A stretch of 64,000 nt of DNA. Source: Curvibacter gracilis ATCC BAA-807. Its GTDB lineage: Bacteria; Pseudomonadota; Gammaproteobacteria; Burkholderiales; Burkholderiaceae_C. The stretch covers positions 62,001 to 126,000 of the forward strand of contig NZ_JADZ01000016.1 of NCBI RefSeq assembly GCF_000518645.1, given 5' to 3'. The position numbers and the translations under genes are program-made. Below, one piece after another: positions 42,723-53,769 of this stretch. The stretch's first letter is position 1, and the number at the start of each line of letters is the position of its first letter. Below the pieces are notes generated by a model. That model searched no databases, was not told the DNA's origin, and saw only the letters and a list, made by a program, of their open reading frames with translations.

Positions 42723-45700
42723 TCAGTGCGGGGTTTTGGGCGCCACCAGCCCGGCCAGGGTCTTGGCGGCGTTGGCGCGGGAGAAATGGCGCTGGATGTT
42801 GGCCCGTCCGTTGGCGGCCAGGCTGTTCCAGAGCGCCTCATCCCCATACAGGCGCACGATTTCATCGGCATAGGCCTGGGGGTCGTCCGCCACCAGCAGG
42901 TCCACGCCGGGGCGCAGCCCCATGCCTTCGGAGGCCACACCGGTCGCCACCACGGGCAGGCCGTGGGCCATGGCCTGGTTGACCTTGCCTTTCACGCCCG
43001 CGCCGTAGCGCAGCGGGGCCACCGAGATGCGAGCCTGCGCGATCAGCGGGTTGACATCTTCCACATAGCCCACGATGTTCACGCCCGGGCCCGTCATCGC
43101 CTGGATGCGCGCGGGCATGTGGCTGCCCACCACGGTGAAGACCAGTTCGGGCAGGCGCGCATGGACCCGGGGCCAGACCTCGGCCAGGAACCACTCCACC
43201 GCGTCGATGTTGGGCGGGTGGCGGAAGCCGCCGATGAAGAGCAGGCCTTCGCGCTCGGCATAGCTGGGCCCTGCCGGCTCGACCTCGTGGATGTTGGACA
43301 GGATGCGCACATCGGCGCCCGGAACCTCCTGGCCCAGCACACCGAGTTCGACCGGGCTCACCACCAGGGTGACGTCGCAGGCGCGGATCACGCCCAGCTC
43401 CTGCTCGCGGGTCTTGAGCGCCGTGCCCATCAGGGCCGATGAGTTCTCCAACTCGGCCAGGCGCTGCTCACGCAGGTAGTGCAGATCGACCGTGTCGAAC
43501 ACGATGCGGGCCTGCGGCGCCCATTCGCGGATGCGCGCCATGTAGGGCGCCGCGATGTAGTGGCGGCAGAACAGGATGGTGTCGTACAGCTTGCCGCGCT
43601 GCTCCAGCAACTGAGCCACCGAGTTGATGTAGGGGGCGAACCAGACCTCGACCCCGGCCCGCTGCAGCTGGGCCACATAGGGCTGGCGGCACTCGAGGTT
43701 GTCGGCCACGAAGCTGACCTTGCAGCCCTGTTCGACCAGCAGCTCCAGCATGGCCAGCATGCGCACCGAGCCCGAATCCTGATCGGGGGTGATCATGCAG
43801 GCCTCGACCACCAGCACGCGGGCGCGCGCCTCGCGGTCCACCTCGCGCTGCGGCTCCACGCCATTGAGGCGGTGGTGCTTGAGCACACCTTCCCAACGCT
43901 TGAAGAACACCTCCTTGTTGATCACCTGGTGCCGCTTCACGCCCTGGGTTTCATCGGTGCCCGAGCTGATGCCCTCGTAATGCACGATGGTGCACTGCGG
44001 CTGGTAGTAGACGCGCTGACCCGCAGCACGCACGCGGAAGGCCAGGTCGGTGTCTTCGTAATAGGCCGGGGTGTAGGCCCGGTCGAAACCGCCCAGGGCC
44101 ACCCAGTCGCTGCGCATGATGGCCAGACAGGCTCCGGAGCAGTAGTCGGCCTCGCGCAGGTAGTTGTAGATGGGACGCTCGGGGTCGTCGCCACGGCCCC
44201 AGTTCCAGGCCGAGCCGTCCTGCCACAGAATGCCACCGGCCTCTTGCAAGGTGCCGTTGGGGTAGACCAGGCGCGCGCCCACCAGCCCCGCGTCCGAGCG
44301 GGTGTCGAACACCCATTGCAGCGCGGCCAGCCAGCCCGGCGTGACCTGGGTGTCGTTGTTGAGCATGACCAGCATGTCACCACGCGCCAGATCGGCCCCA
44401 TGGTGGCAGCTGCCGATGAAGCCCAGGTTCTGCGGGTTGCGCACCAGGCGCACGCCCTGCAGATCAGGCAGCGCCTGGGCTGCCGGGTTGGGCGAGGCAT
44501 CGTCGACGACGATGATCTCGACATCCGACAGGTCGGTGTGCTCGCCCAGGCTTTTCAGGCAGTTGAAGGTGTAGAGGTGCTGCTCGTAGACCGGGATCAC
44601 GATCGAATAGCGCGGCACCCGGTCAGCCGGGCAGGTGGCCAGGCTCAGCGGGGCAATCTCGGCCTGGGCCGGCGCCGGACGCTGGGGCGCCTGGTGCACG
44701 GGTGCATTGAGCTTGTCGTTGATGCGGCGCACCAGGGCCGCCGGCCCCTCGGTGCGCAGGATGCGCAGCATCATGGGCAGGCGCTCGACCGCCCGACGGC
44801 CTTGACGGCGGGCCGTACCGGCCCGCGAGCGCAAGGCCTTGAGCACCCGGCTCGCGAAGCGCAGTGGTCGGGTGACGCGCCAGGAGGTGCTTTGCTCCAG
44901 CGCCTCGATGCGGGCCTGGCTGCGCACCAAGTCCTGGCCCCGTGACTCGAACAGGCGCTCGACACGCCGGGTTTCCTCCTGCTGGGCACACAGTTGCGCA
45001 TGGGCCTGCTGCGCCTGGTGTTCAGCCTGTTGCTGAAATCGAACCAACTCATCGCGCATCGCTCCCAGTTCGTCGCGCAGCGCACCCACATCGGCCAAGT
45101 AGCTGCCGAAGACCTCGTGCCATGGCCTACCAGCCGCTTCACTCGCACGTGCCAGCAAAGCCTGTTGTGCCTCCACATCGGCCAAGCGTTGCTGCAGCAC
45201 TTCACGCGCCTGGCGATGCCCACAGCGCACGCCATAGTCATACAAGGCCTGCAAGGGCAGATCCACACCGGGAGGGACGGTGGCACGCAGCGCCGAAAGG
45301 TCAGGCAAAGGAAGCTGAGGCAACCCAGGCTCAAAACCAGCCAGCGGCTGCATGAGCTTGTCTGCATAGGCCTGGCGCAGGCGAGCTTGGGCCGGTAGAT
45401 CGAGCCAGGGCTCGGCCTCGCCCGGGGCCGGGTGGTGCGGGCGCACGGCTTGCAGCAAAGCCTGATTCCAGACCTCGGCCGGGCTGTCGGCCGGCAAGAG
45501 GTGAGCGTCAGGGTGCTGCGCCAGGCGCTCGATCAGTGCACCGCGGGCGCTGGCCACGATGGGCAGGCCCGAGGCCAGTGCCACATCGAGGGTATAGGCA
45601 TAGGTCTCGGGATAAGGCCCTGGGAACCACAGCACATCGGCGCGCTCCAGCGCCAGTCGGTGCGGCAGGTCTGCATCGTCATAGGGGCCACGCAACTGAA

Positions 45701-46481
45701 TAGGCAGCACCGGGGTCTCGTCAATCGGAGTCTCTGGAGCACCCAGCAAGGTGAACTCCAACGGCAGCATCTGCTGACGGGCCGCTTCGGCGCAACGGCG
45801 CAGTACGTCCAGCCCCTTGAAACGCGTCAAGCCTCCCACCAACAACACGCGGGCACTTCTCACGGGCGCTGCTAGCCATTCGGCCCGTGGCGGATGCGCC
45901 AACACGGTGATGCGTAAATCGGGGAAATGGCTCAACACCCGCTCAGCCACAAAGTGTGAGGGAGCCAGCACGCGATCCGCATCGGCCAGCAGACGGTGCA
46001 TCAACGCACGCCAAGTGGCCACTGGCAGGCCCCAGGCATGCGGTCGCGCCTTCTGACAACGTTGGCAACCCGCCAGATCCGGCTCGCCGCAGTAGCCGCC
46101 TTCGGGTGTGGACAGGTTGTACTGCGGGCAATATGCCAGGTAGTCGTGCAACGTGACGTCATAGGGCAGGGCCAGCAGGCCAGGCAAGTCAAGTACATCA
46201 GCGCCGAAACCATCGACATGGTGGATATGAAGGCGGCTGTACCCCTGCGCGCCCAGCACGGCCACAAGGCGTGGCCAGGATGCGGCATTCAAGACCTCTT
46301 CACCGCCTTCGGCGCGCTCCAGGCGCACCAGTCCGGCGCCGGCCGGCCGCAGCACATCGATGCGGGCCCGCCCCGCCAGCAGAGCTCGCAGATCGGCCAC
46401 ATGGCGCTCTACCCCGCCTCCCAAGGCATGGGTGATCCAGAGAAAGCGGTGCTGTCCTTGTGGCGCCTGGACGGTCGCCAT
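42723..46481 (-). CDS. Three-domain glycosyltransferase (GT4–coiled coil–GT2–GT4)
   Basis: A 1252-residue cytoplasmic or membrane-associated protein for a surface polysaccharide. Residues about 10–375 form a GT4-like (GT-B) domain, with the TLHDYLAYCPQYNL and CGEPDLAGCQRCQ cysteine cluster typical of some O-antigen transferases. Residues about 425–530 are a Gln/Glu-rich coiled coil ending EALEQSTSWRVTRPLR, the usual lead-in to a GT2 domain. Residues about 624–870 form a GT2 (GT-A) domain, YSIVIPVYEQHLYTFNCLKSL with NNDTQ as metal motif and GGFDRAYTPAYYEDTDLAFR. Residues about 888–1250 are a second GT4-like domain ending in the EX7E-like VAPLRYGAGVKGKVNQAMAHGLPVVAT region. ATG 46481 is used. 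It is not within a visible polysaccharide cluster. The sugars made are unknown. Confidence 0.88.
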   Translation of the reverse strand: MATVQAPQGQHRFLWITHALGGGVERHVADLRALLAGRARIDVLRPAGAGLVRLERAEGGEEVLNAASWPRLVAVLGAQGYSRLHIHHVDGFGADVLDLPGLLALPYDVTLHDYLAYCPQYNLSTPEGGYCGEPDLAGCQRCQKARPHAWGLPVATWRALMHRLLADADRVLAPSHFVAERVLSHFPDLRITVLAHPPRAEWLAAPVRSARVLLVGGLTRFKGLDVLRRCAEAARQQMLPLEFTLLGAPETPIDETPVLPIQLRGPYDDADLPHRLALERADVLWFPGPYPETYAYTLDVALASGLPIVASARGALIERLAQHPDAHLLPADSPAEVWNQALLQAVRPHHPAPGEAEPWLDLPAQARLRQAYADKLMQPLAGFEPGLPQLPLPDLSALRATVPPGVDLPLQALYDYGVRCGHRQAREVLQQRLADVEAQQALLARASEAAGRPWHEVFGSYLADVGALRDELGAMRDELVRFQQQAEHQAQQAHAQLCAQQEETRRVERLFESRGQDLVRSQARIEALEQSTSWRVTRPLRFASRVLKALRSRAGTARRQGRRAVERLPMMLRILRTEGPAALVRRINDKLNAPVHQAPQRPAPAQAEIAPLSLATCPADRVPRYSIVIPVYEQHLYTFNCLKSLGEHTDLSDVEIIVVDDASPNPAAQALPDLQGVRLVRNPQNLGFIGSCHHGADLARGDMLVMLNNDTQVTPGWLAALQWVFDTRSDAGLVGARLVYPNGTLQEAGGILWQDGSAWNWGRGDDPERPIYNYLREADYCSGACLAIMRSDWVALGGFDRAYTPAYYEDTDLAFRVRAAGQRVYYQPQCTIVHYEGISSGTDETQGVKRHQVINKEVFFKRWEGVLKHHRLNGVEPQREVDREARARVLVVEACMITPDQDSGSVRMLAMLELLVEQGCKVSFVADNLECRQPYVAQLQRAGVEVWFAPYINSVAQLLEQRGKLYDTILFCRHYIAAPYMARIREWAPQARIVFDTVDLHYLREQRLAELENSSALMGTALKTREQELGVIRACDVTLVVSPVELGVLGQEVPGADVRILSNIHEVEPAGPSYAEREGLLFIGGFRHPPNIDAVEWFLAEVWPRVHARLPELVFTVVGSHMPARIQAMTGPGVNIVGYVEDVNPLIAQARISVAPLRYGAGVKGKVNQAMAHGLPVVATGVASEGMGLRPGVDLLVADDPQAYADEIVRLYGDEALWNSLAANGRANIQRHFSRANAAKTLAGLVAPKTPH

Positions 46482-46641
46482 TTGTTTTTCTGTCGTCAAC
46501 AAGACTGAGAACCCTTCAACATCAGTGACGCCGGCACCCCCCGCCTAGGCTCCGGGTTTCAGAGTCCTCCCAGCGTTGGCACCGTCGGCCAGGGTGAACC
46601 GGGCCGCGAGATTGTAAAACGGTGCTGTGCAGGCCCGACGT

Positions 46642-49008
46642 TCAGCGTGCGGGTGTGGCCGGCACTTCAACAGGCACCACCGGCCCGGGACCGACCACAG
46701 GCACCAGCGGCACGGGCGGGCTGAGCGCCAGGGCGGGGCTGACGATCTGATCCTCCAGCCCCAGCGAGCGGATGAAGCCGCCCTCGGCCCATTCGGCATA
46801 GCGCCAGTCGCCATTGACCCGCACCACGCCCTCGGGGGGCTGCAGCTCCTGCACCGGCACGTTCTTCAGTGCCGTGCTCATGAAGTCGATCCAGGCCGGC
46901 AAGGCCAGGGCCGAACCCGAAGAGCGGCTGCCCAGGCTGCGCGGGGTGTCGTAGCCCACCCAGGCCACGGCGGCGATGCGCGGCTGAAAGCCGGCGAACC
47001 AGGCATCCACCACATCGTTGGTGGTGCCGGTCTTGCCATACAGGTCGGGGCGCTTGAGCGCGGCCTGCGCGCGGGCTCCGGTGCCCACCCGGGCCACATC
47101 CTGCAGCAGGCTGGCAATCATGAAGGTGTTGCGCTGCGGCACCACCCGGTCGGCCTCGGTGAGCGTGATCTCGGGCGCCTCGAACACCGCCTTGCCTGAC
47201 GCGTCGCTGATGCGGCGGATGAACTGGGGCTTGACCTTCAGCCCCCCGTTGGCGATCACCGCATAGGCGCCGGCCAACTGCATCGGGTTGGTCGAGCCCG
47301 AGCCCAGGGCCTGGGTCAGGTTGTCGGGCTGGCGTTCGGGGTCAAAGCCGAAGCGGCTGGTCCAGTCGCGCGCGGCCTGGGGGCCCAACAGCTGCAGCAG
47401 CCGGATCGAGACCAGGTTCTTGGAGCGGATCAGCGCCTGACGCACGGTGATGGGGCCATCGGTGCTGCCGTCGTCGTTCTCGGGCGACCAGTCGCCCACG
47501 TTGCTCAGCGGCGCGTCGTTGACCAGGGTCTCGGGCTGCACGCCGCGCTCCATGGCACCGGCATAGATGAAAGGCTTGTAGCTGGAGCCCGGCTGGCGCC
47601 AGCCCTGGGTCACATGGTTGAACTGATTGCGGTGGAAGTCGAAGCCGCCCACCAGCGCACGCACATCGCCATTGGCCGGGTCCAGCGCCACCAGACCTCC
47701 CTCGGCCTCGGGCCACTGGGTCAGCACCCAGCCCTTGCCTTGCTTCAGCACGCGCAGCACCGCGCCACGGCGCACGCGCAGCTTGTTGGAGGCATTGGCC
47801 GTCAGGCCGGGCTGGATCTGGCGCAAAGCCGCCCCGTCCAGCTGAAGGACCTCACCGGAGGCCAGCACCACGGTGACCGACTTGGGCGCCGCCTGGGTCA
47901 CGATGGCCACGCGCAGCTCATCGTCATCGTCGTAGTCGGACAGGCTCTGGGCCACCGCAGGATCGCTGTCGGCCAGGCCGGTCGCCAGGGTCTCTTCGCC
48001 TTCGGGGCCACGCCAGGCCTGGCGCAGCTCGCGCTCGATCAGGGTGCGGCGCAGGGCCTTGTAGGCGGCCTCCTGCTCGTCGGCCCGCAGCGTGGTCTCG
48101 ACCTTCAGGCCGGTGGTGTAGCTGAGCTCACCGAACTGGGCATACACCTGCTGGCGGGCCATCTCGGCCACGTACTCGGCATGCACATCCACCTCGTTGA
48201 GCTTGCGCACGACCAGCTTCTGCTCCTTGGCCTGCTGGTACTGCGCCTCATTGATCACCCCCTGCGAACGCATGCGCGACAGCGCCACCAGTTGCCGCGC
48301 CCGGGCCCGCTCGGGGTTGCGGATCGGGTTCACAAAATAGGGGTTCTGCGGCAGGCCGGCCAGCATGGCGCACTCGGCCGGCGTGAGCGCTGCCAGCGTC
48401 TTGCCGAAATAGGTCTGCGCCGCGGCCTCGAAGCCATAGGCGCGCGAGCCCAGGTAGATCTGGTTCATGTACAGCTCCAGCACCTGGTCCTTGCTGAGCT
48501 GGGACTCGATTTTCAGCGCCAGCAAGGCCTCCTTGAACTTGCGGCCCAGGCTGCGCGAGCGGTTCAGGAAGAAGGTGCGTGCCACCTGTTGCGTGATGGT
48601 GGAGGCGCCCTGCAGCCGCCCCCCCGTGACGATGGAGCCCAGGGCCCGCGCAATGCCGATGGGGTCGATGCCGTGGTGCTGGTAGAAGCGCGAGTCCTCC
48701 ACTGCCAGCAGGCTGTCGCGCATGAGTTGAGGAATCTGGTCGATGCGCTGGTACACACGCCGCTCGCTGCCAAAGCCGCCGATCTCCACCCCGTCGGCGG
48801 TGTACACCCGCAAGGGCTGCTTGGGCTGGTAGTTGGACAGGGCGCTGGTGTCCGGCAGGTTCGGGTACATCAGCACGCCGGCCACCACGGTCAGCACCGC
48901 CAGCATGGCCAGCGCCAGCGCCCCCCAGGCCAACACGCGGCGCCAATGGACACGCAAGGCGCTGCCCAGACGGGCCGGGCGGAGGGAGTCAGGGATTGAA
49001 AACCGCAT
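46642..49008 (-). CDS. mrcA: Penicillin-binding protein 1A
   Basis: Bifunctional class A penicillin-binding protein, 788 residues, which polymerises and cross-links peptidoglycan. One membrane anchor (about 25–48) is followed by the GT51 domain with catalytic Glu104 in AVEDSRFYQHHGID and GASTITQQVARTFFLNR. An OB-like insert spans about 300–430. The transpeptidase domain has Ser475 in the SxxK motif GSSYKPF, SKN in RSKNLVSIR, and KTGTTND. The C-terminus is Pro/Val-rich. The ATG at 49008 is chosen over a TTG eight codons earlier. Usual neighbours in proteobacteria (the pil/comM or aro genes) are not here. It is divergent from the binding protein gene with 128 bp between the starts. Confidence 0.94.
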   Translation of the reverse strand: MRFSIPDSLRPARLGSALRVHWRRVLAWGALALAMLAVLTVVAGVLMYPNLPDTSALSNYQPKQPLRVYTADGVEIGGFGSERRVYQRIDQIPQLMRDSLLAVEDSRFYQHHGIDPIGIARALGSIVTGGRLQGASTITQQVARTFFLNRSRSLGRKFKEALLALKIESQLSKDQVLELYMNQIYLGSRAYGFEAAAQTYFGKTLAALTPAECAMLAGLPQNPYFVNPIRNPERARARQLVALSRMRSQGVINEAQYQQAKEQKLVVRKLNEVDVHAEYVAEMARQQVYAQFGELSYTTGLKVETTLRADEQEAAYKALRRTLIERELRQAWRGPEGEETLATGLADSDPAVAQSLSDYDDDDELRVAIVTQAAPKSVTVVLASGEVLQLDGAALRQIQPGLTANASNKLRVRRGAVLRVLKQGKGWVLTQWPEAEGGLVALDPANGDVRALVGGFDFHRNQFNHVTQGWRQPGSSYKPFIYAGAMERGVQPETLVNDAPLSNVGDWSPENDDGSTDGPITVRQALIRSKNLVSIRLLQLLGPQAARDWTSRFGFDPERQPDNLTQALGSGSTNPMQLAGAYAVIANGGLKVKPQFIRRISDASGKAVFEAPEITLTEADRVVPQRNTFMIASLLQDVARVGTGARAQAALKRPDLYGKTGTTNDVVDAWFAGFQPRIAAVAWVGYDTPRSLGSRSSGSALALPAWIDFMSTALKNVPVQELQPPEGVVRVNGDWRYAEWAEGGFIRSLGLEDQIVSPALALSPPVPLVPVVGPGPVVPVEVPATPAR

Positions 49009-49136
49009 GCGTGGAGTGTTCAGACAAAACACCCATTATCGGCAAGCGCCCCACACCCCCATCCGTCCTAGGGAAAGTGCCGGTGGCGCAGGCAGGGCCG
49101 GGCCGTATAACGGACACACCCAAAAAGGAGACCCGC

Positions 49137-50300
49137 ATGAAGAGACGTTTCGCCCCGGCCTTCGCCGTGCTCACCCTCAGCGCCACCGCCGCCCTGGCCC
49201 AGAGCCAGGGGGTGAGCAAGGACACCATCGTGCTCGGATCGATCCAGGACCTGTCCGGTCCGCTGGCCGGCTTCGGCAAGCAGGACCGCCTGGGCATGAT
49301 GCTGCGGGTCGACGAGATCAATGAGCAAGGCGGCGTGAATGGCCGCAAGATCAAGCTGCTGGTGGAAGACTCGGGCTACGATCCCAAGAAGGCGGTGCTG
49401 GCGGCCCAGAAGCTCGTCAACCAGGACAAGATCTTCGCCATGGTGGCGCACATCGGCACGGCCCAGAACCTGGCCGCCATGCCGGTGCAGTTCGACAAGA
49501 ACGTGATCAACTTCTTCCCGGTCACCGCCGCGCGTGAGATGTACGAGCCCTTCCACAGACTCAAGTACTCGTTCGCAGCCACCTATTACGACCAGATCCG
49601 GCTGGCCGCGCCACAGCTGATCAAGGAAAAGCAGGCCAAGAAGGTGTGCGCCCTGTACCAGGATGACGAGTTCGGCCTGGAGGTCTTGCGCGGCGGCGAG
49701 GCCGCCCTCAAGGCCATGGGCAGCGATTTTGCCGAGAAGACCTCGTACAAACGCGGCGCCACCGATTTCTCCTCGCAAGTGGCCAAGCTCAAGGCGGCCA
49801 ACTGCGACTTCGTGGTCCTGGGCACCATCATCCGCGAGACCATCGGCGCCATCGGCGAATCGCGCAAGATCGGCTTCAACCCCACCTTCCTGGGCTCGAG
49901 CGCGGCCTACACCGACCTGATCCACAAGCTGGGCGGCAAGCCCATGGACGGGCTTTACGCCACCATGACCGTGCAGCACCCCTACCTGGACGAGGCTGCC
50001 CAGCCGATCCGCTTCTGGGCCAACAAGTACAAGACCAAGTTCAACGAAGACCCCACCGTGTTCTCGGTCTATGGCTACAACGCGGTGGACGCCTTCATCC
50101 GCGCAGCCCAGAAGGCCGGCCCCAACCTGAGCACCGACAGCTTCATCAAGGCCATGGACAGCATGGTCATCCCGCCCGACATCTTCGGCAGCCCCGAGGC
50201 CAGCTTCGGACCACAAAAGCGCCTGGGCAACAACCTCAGCCGGATCTCGCAGATCCAGGACGGGCGCTGGAAGGTGGTCTCGGATTACGTGAAGCCCTGA
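49137..50300 (+). CDS. Branched-chain-type ABC substrate-binding protein (orphan)
   Basis: Periplasmic type-1 binding protein of the LivK/HAAT family, 387 residues. Signal peptide MKRRFAPAFAVLTLSATAALAQ; then IVLGSIQDLSGPLAGFGKQDRLGMMLRVDEINEQGG, typical opening of LivK-like receptors, VEDSGYDPKKAVLAAQKLV, and YGYNAVDAFIRAAQKAG near the end. AAGGAG lies 6 nt before the ATG. The gene has no permeases beside it. The livHMGF–ligase operon 9 kb away lacks a binding protein, so this could be its receptor, but other receptors outside the window are equally possible. The lipocalin gene is convergent, with stops 3 bp apart. Confidence 0.92.
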   Translation: MKRRFAPAFAVLTLSATAALAQSQGVSKDTIVLGSIQDLSGPLAGFGKQDRLGMMLRVDEINEQGGVNGRKIKLLVEDSGYDPKKAVLAAQKLVNQDKIFAMVAHIGTAQNLAAMPVQFDKNVINFFPVTAAREMYEPFHRLKYSFAATYYDQIRLAAPQLIKEKQAKKVCALYQDDEFGLEVLRGGEAALKAMGSDFAEKTSYKRGATDFSSQVAKLKAANCDFVVLGTIIRETIGAIGESRKIGFNPTFLGSSAAYTDLIHKLGGKPMDGLYATMTVQHPYLDEAAQPIRFWANKYKTKFNEDPTVFSVYGYNAVDAFIRAAQKAGPNLSTDSFIKAMDSMVIPPDIFGSPEASFGPQKRLGNNLSRISQIQDGRWKVVSDYVKP

Positions 50301-50303
50301 AAC

Positions 50304-50903
50304 TCAAGGGGTGGGCCCCTGGGGCGAGCGCTCCAGGCGCCCCACCTCCAGCCCCTGCGCGGCCAGGCGCTTGAGCAAGGCCTCGTAGACCGGCGCCGGC
50401 ACGCTGGGGGTGCGCGACAACACCCACAGGTACTCGCGGCGGGGCTCGCTCACCGCGGCCAGCTGGTAGCCCTCGTCGAGGTCGATCACCCAGTAATCCC
50501 CCCACACCGCCGGAATGAACGACAGCCAGGCCGGGGCGAAACGCACCTGCAGCCGGGGCGAATCGGCCGCGCCGATCTGGCGCGCCTGCCCCACGGCTTT
50601 TTCGATGCTGCCGTCGGCCAAACGGCATTGGTTGACGACGCGCACCGCGCCCTCCGGGGTGCTCTGGTACTCGGCCCGGGTGTCGGCCACGCACTGTTTC
50701 TGGAAGCGATTCGGAAACTTGGCCACCTCGTACCAGGTGCCCAGGTAGCGCGGCAGATCCAGCCGTTCGATCGGTCGCAGCGCGGCGGGCTCTGCGGCCT
50801 GGGCCGAAGCGCTCAGGCCGCTCAAGCAGCACGCCCCCACCAGGCACAGCGGAGCAAGCAGACGGCGCCAGGCCGTCCTGGACGGCTTCAAAGAATGTGA
50901 CAT
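50304..50903 (-). CDS. Blc-type bacterial lipocalin
   Basis: Lipid-binding beta-barrel protein of the outer membrane or periplasm, 199 residues. N-terminal signal sequence with LVGACCLSGLSASAQA: either a lipobox (VGAC) giving a lipoprotein, as E. coli Blc, or a normal signal peptide cut after AQA. Lipocalin motifs: YLGTWYEVAKFPNRFQKQC (about 54–72), with the invariant GxWYE, the middle YWVIDLDEGYQLAAVSEP strand motif TDY-like, and the last YLWVLSRTP, where the Arg closes the barrel. The family binds lysophospholipids or fatty acids and is linked to stress. The start faces the AT-rich region that also fronts the CoA-transferase gene. Confidence 0.88.
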   Translation of the reverse strand: MSHSLKPSRTAWRRLLAPLCLVGACCLSGLSASAQAAEPAALRPIERLDLPRYLGTWYEVAKFPNRFQKQCVADTRAEYQSTPEGAVRVVNQCRLADGSIEKAVGQARQIGAADSPRLQVRFAPAWLSFIPAVWGDYWVIDLDEGYQLAAVSEPRREYLWVLSRTPSVPAPVYEALLKRLAAQGLEVGRLERSPQGPTP

Positions 50904-52690
<1,787 letters not shown>

Positions 52691-52742
52691 CGATGACCGA
52701 GCCCTTGGTGCCACGCGGAACCCTTCCAGACGGGGGGCCTCC

Positions 52743-53669
52743 GTGATCGTCCGCGACCGGCCCAATGGGCTCAAGCTCTTCCTGCTGATGCGCGGCTCGA
52801 TCATGCCGCGCATCTTCCGCGTGCTGGCCTTCAACATCCTGCTGGCCACGGTGGTCACCCTCACCCACGGGGCCCTGTTCCACACCAAGGTCACCCTCAC
52901 CGCGATCCCGTTTTCGCTGATCGGCCTGCCGCTGGCCATCTTCCTGGGTTTTCGCAACACCGCCGCCTACGACCGCTACTGGGAGGCGCGCAAGCTGTGG
53001 GGCGAGCTGGTGCTGCGCAGCCGCAACCTGGCGCGCCAGTGCCTGCACCTGATCGATGCCCCACCGGCAGGCCAGCCCGACCCGCGGCGCGCCATGGTGC
53101 TGCGCGCCGGCGCCTTCTGCCACGCCCTGCGCCTGCTGCTACGCAACGGCGGCGACCCGCGCGAGTTGCAGGCCCTGGTCACGGCCGAAGAATGGGCCGC
53201 CGTGGCGCCCAGCAGCAACAAGCCGCAGGCCCTGATGATGCGCATGGGCGCCGATCTGGCCGCCTGCCGCCGCGCCGGCCTGCTGGGGCCCAATGAACTG
53301 GTGCACATCGACGCCACGCTGTCGGCCATGACCTCGGCCGCCGCCTCGTGCGAGCGCATCAAGAACACCCCGGTGCCGTTTTCGTACACCCTGCTGCTGC
53401 ACCGCACGGCCTACGCCTACTGCTTTTTGCTGCCCTTCGGCCTGGTCGACACACTGGGCTTCATGACCCCGGTGGTGGTGGCCATCGTGGCCTACACCTT
53501 CTTCGGCCTGGACGCCCTGGGCGACGAGATCGAAGAGCCTTTCGGCCTGCTGCCCAACGACCTGCCGCTGGAAGCCCTGTGCCGCCACATCGAGATCCAC
53601 CTGCGCGAAGCGCTGGGCGAAACCGATCTGCCGCCCCCGCTGCAACCGGTCGACTACTGCCTGTTGTGA
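52743..53669 (+). CDS. Bestrophin-family anion channel (YneE-like)
   Basis: Inner-membrane protein of the bacterial bestrophin (UPF0187) family, 308 residues. The GTG at 52743 is used, with no good ATG in the right place. Opening MIVRDRPNGLKLFLLMRGSIMPRIF is standard; the motif FRNTAAYDRYWEARKLWGELVLRSRNLARQ (about 75–104) is the family signature. Two hydrophobic hairpins lie at about 25–68 and 218–250, and PFGLLPNDLPLEALCRHIE near the C-terminus is conserved. Bacterial homologues form pentameric channels; some conduct cations. It starts 52 bp after the CoA-transferase stop and may be read through from it. Confidence 0.9.
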   Translation: MIVRDRPNGLKLFLLMRGSIMPRIFRVLAFNILLATVVTLTHGALFHTKVTLTAIPFSLIGLPLAIFLGFRNTAAYDRYWEARKLWGELVLRSRNLARQCLHLIDAPPAGQPDPRRAMVLRAGAFCHALRLLLRNGGDPRELQALVTAEEWAAVAPSSNKPQALMMRMGADLAACRRAGLLGPNELVHIDATLSAMTSAAASCERIKNTPVPFSYTLLLHRTAYAYCFLLPFGLVDTLGFMTPVVVAIVAYTFFGLDALGDEIEEPFGLLPNDLPLEALCRHIEIHLREALGETDLPPPLQPVDYCLL

Positions 53670-53769
53670 AACACCTCGCAGGCGGACACGCCAAACGCAA
53701 GCAGGTGTGACAACACGGCGGCCCGCAGCAGGCCGCGCCTAGAATGCGCCGCAACCCTGGGCCTCTTTC

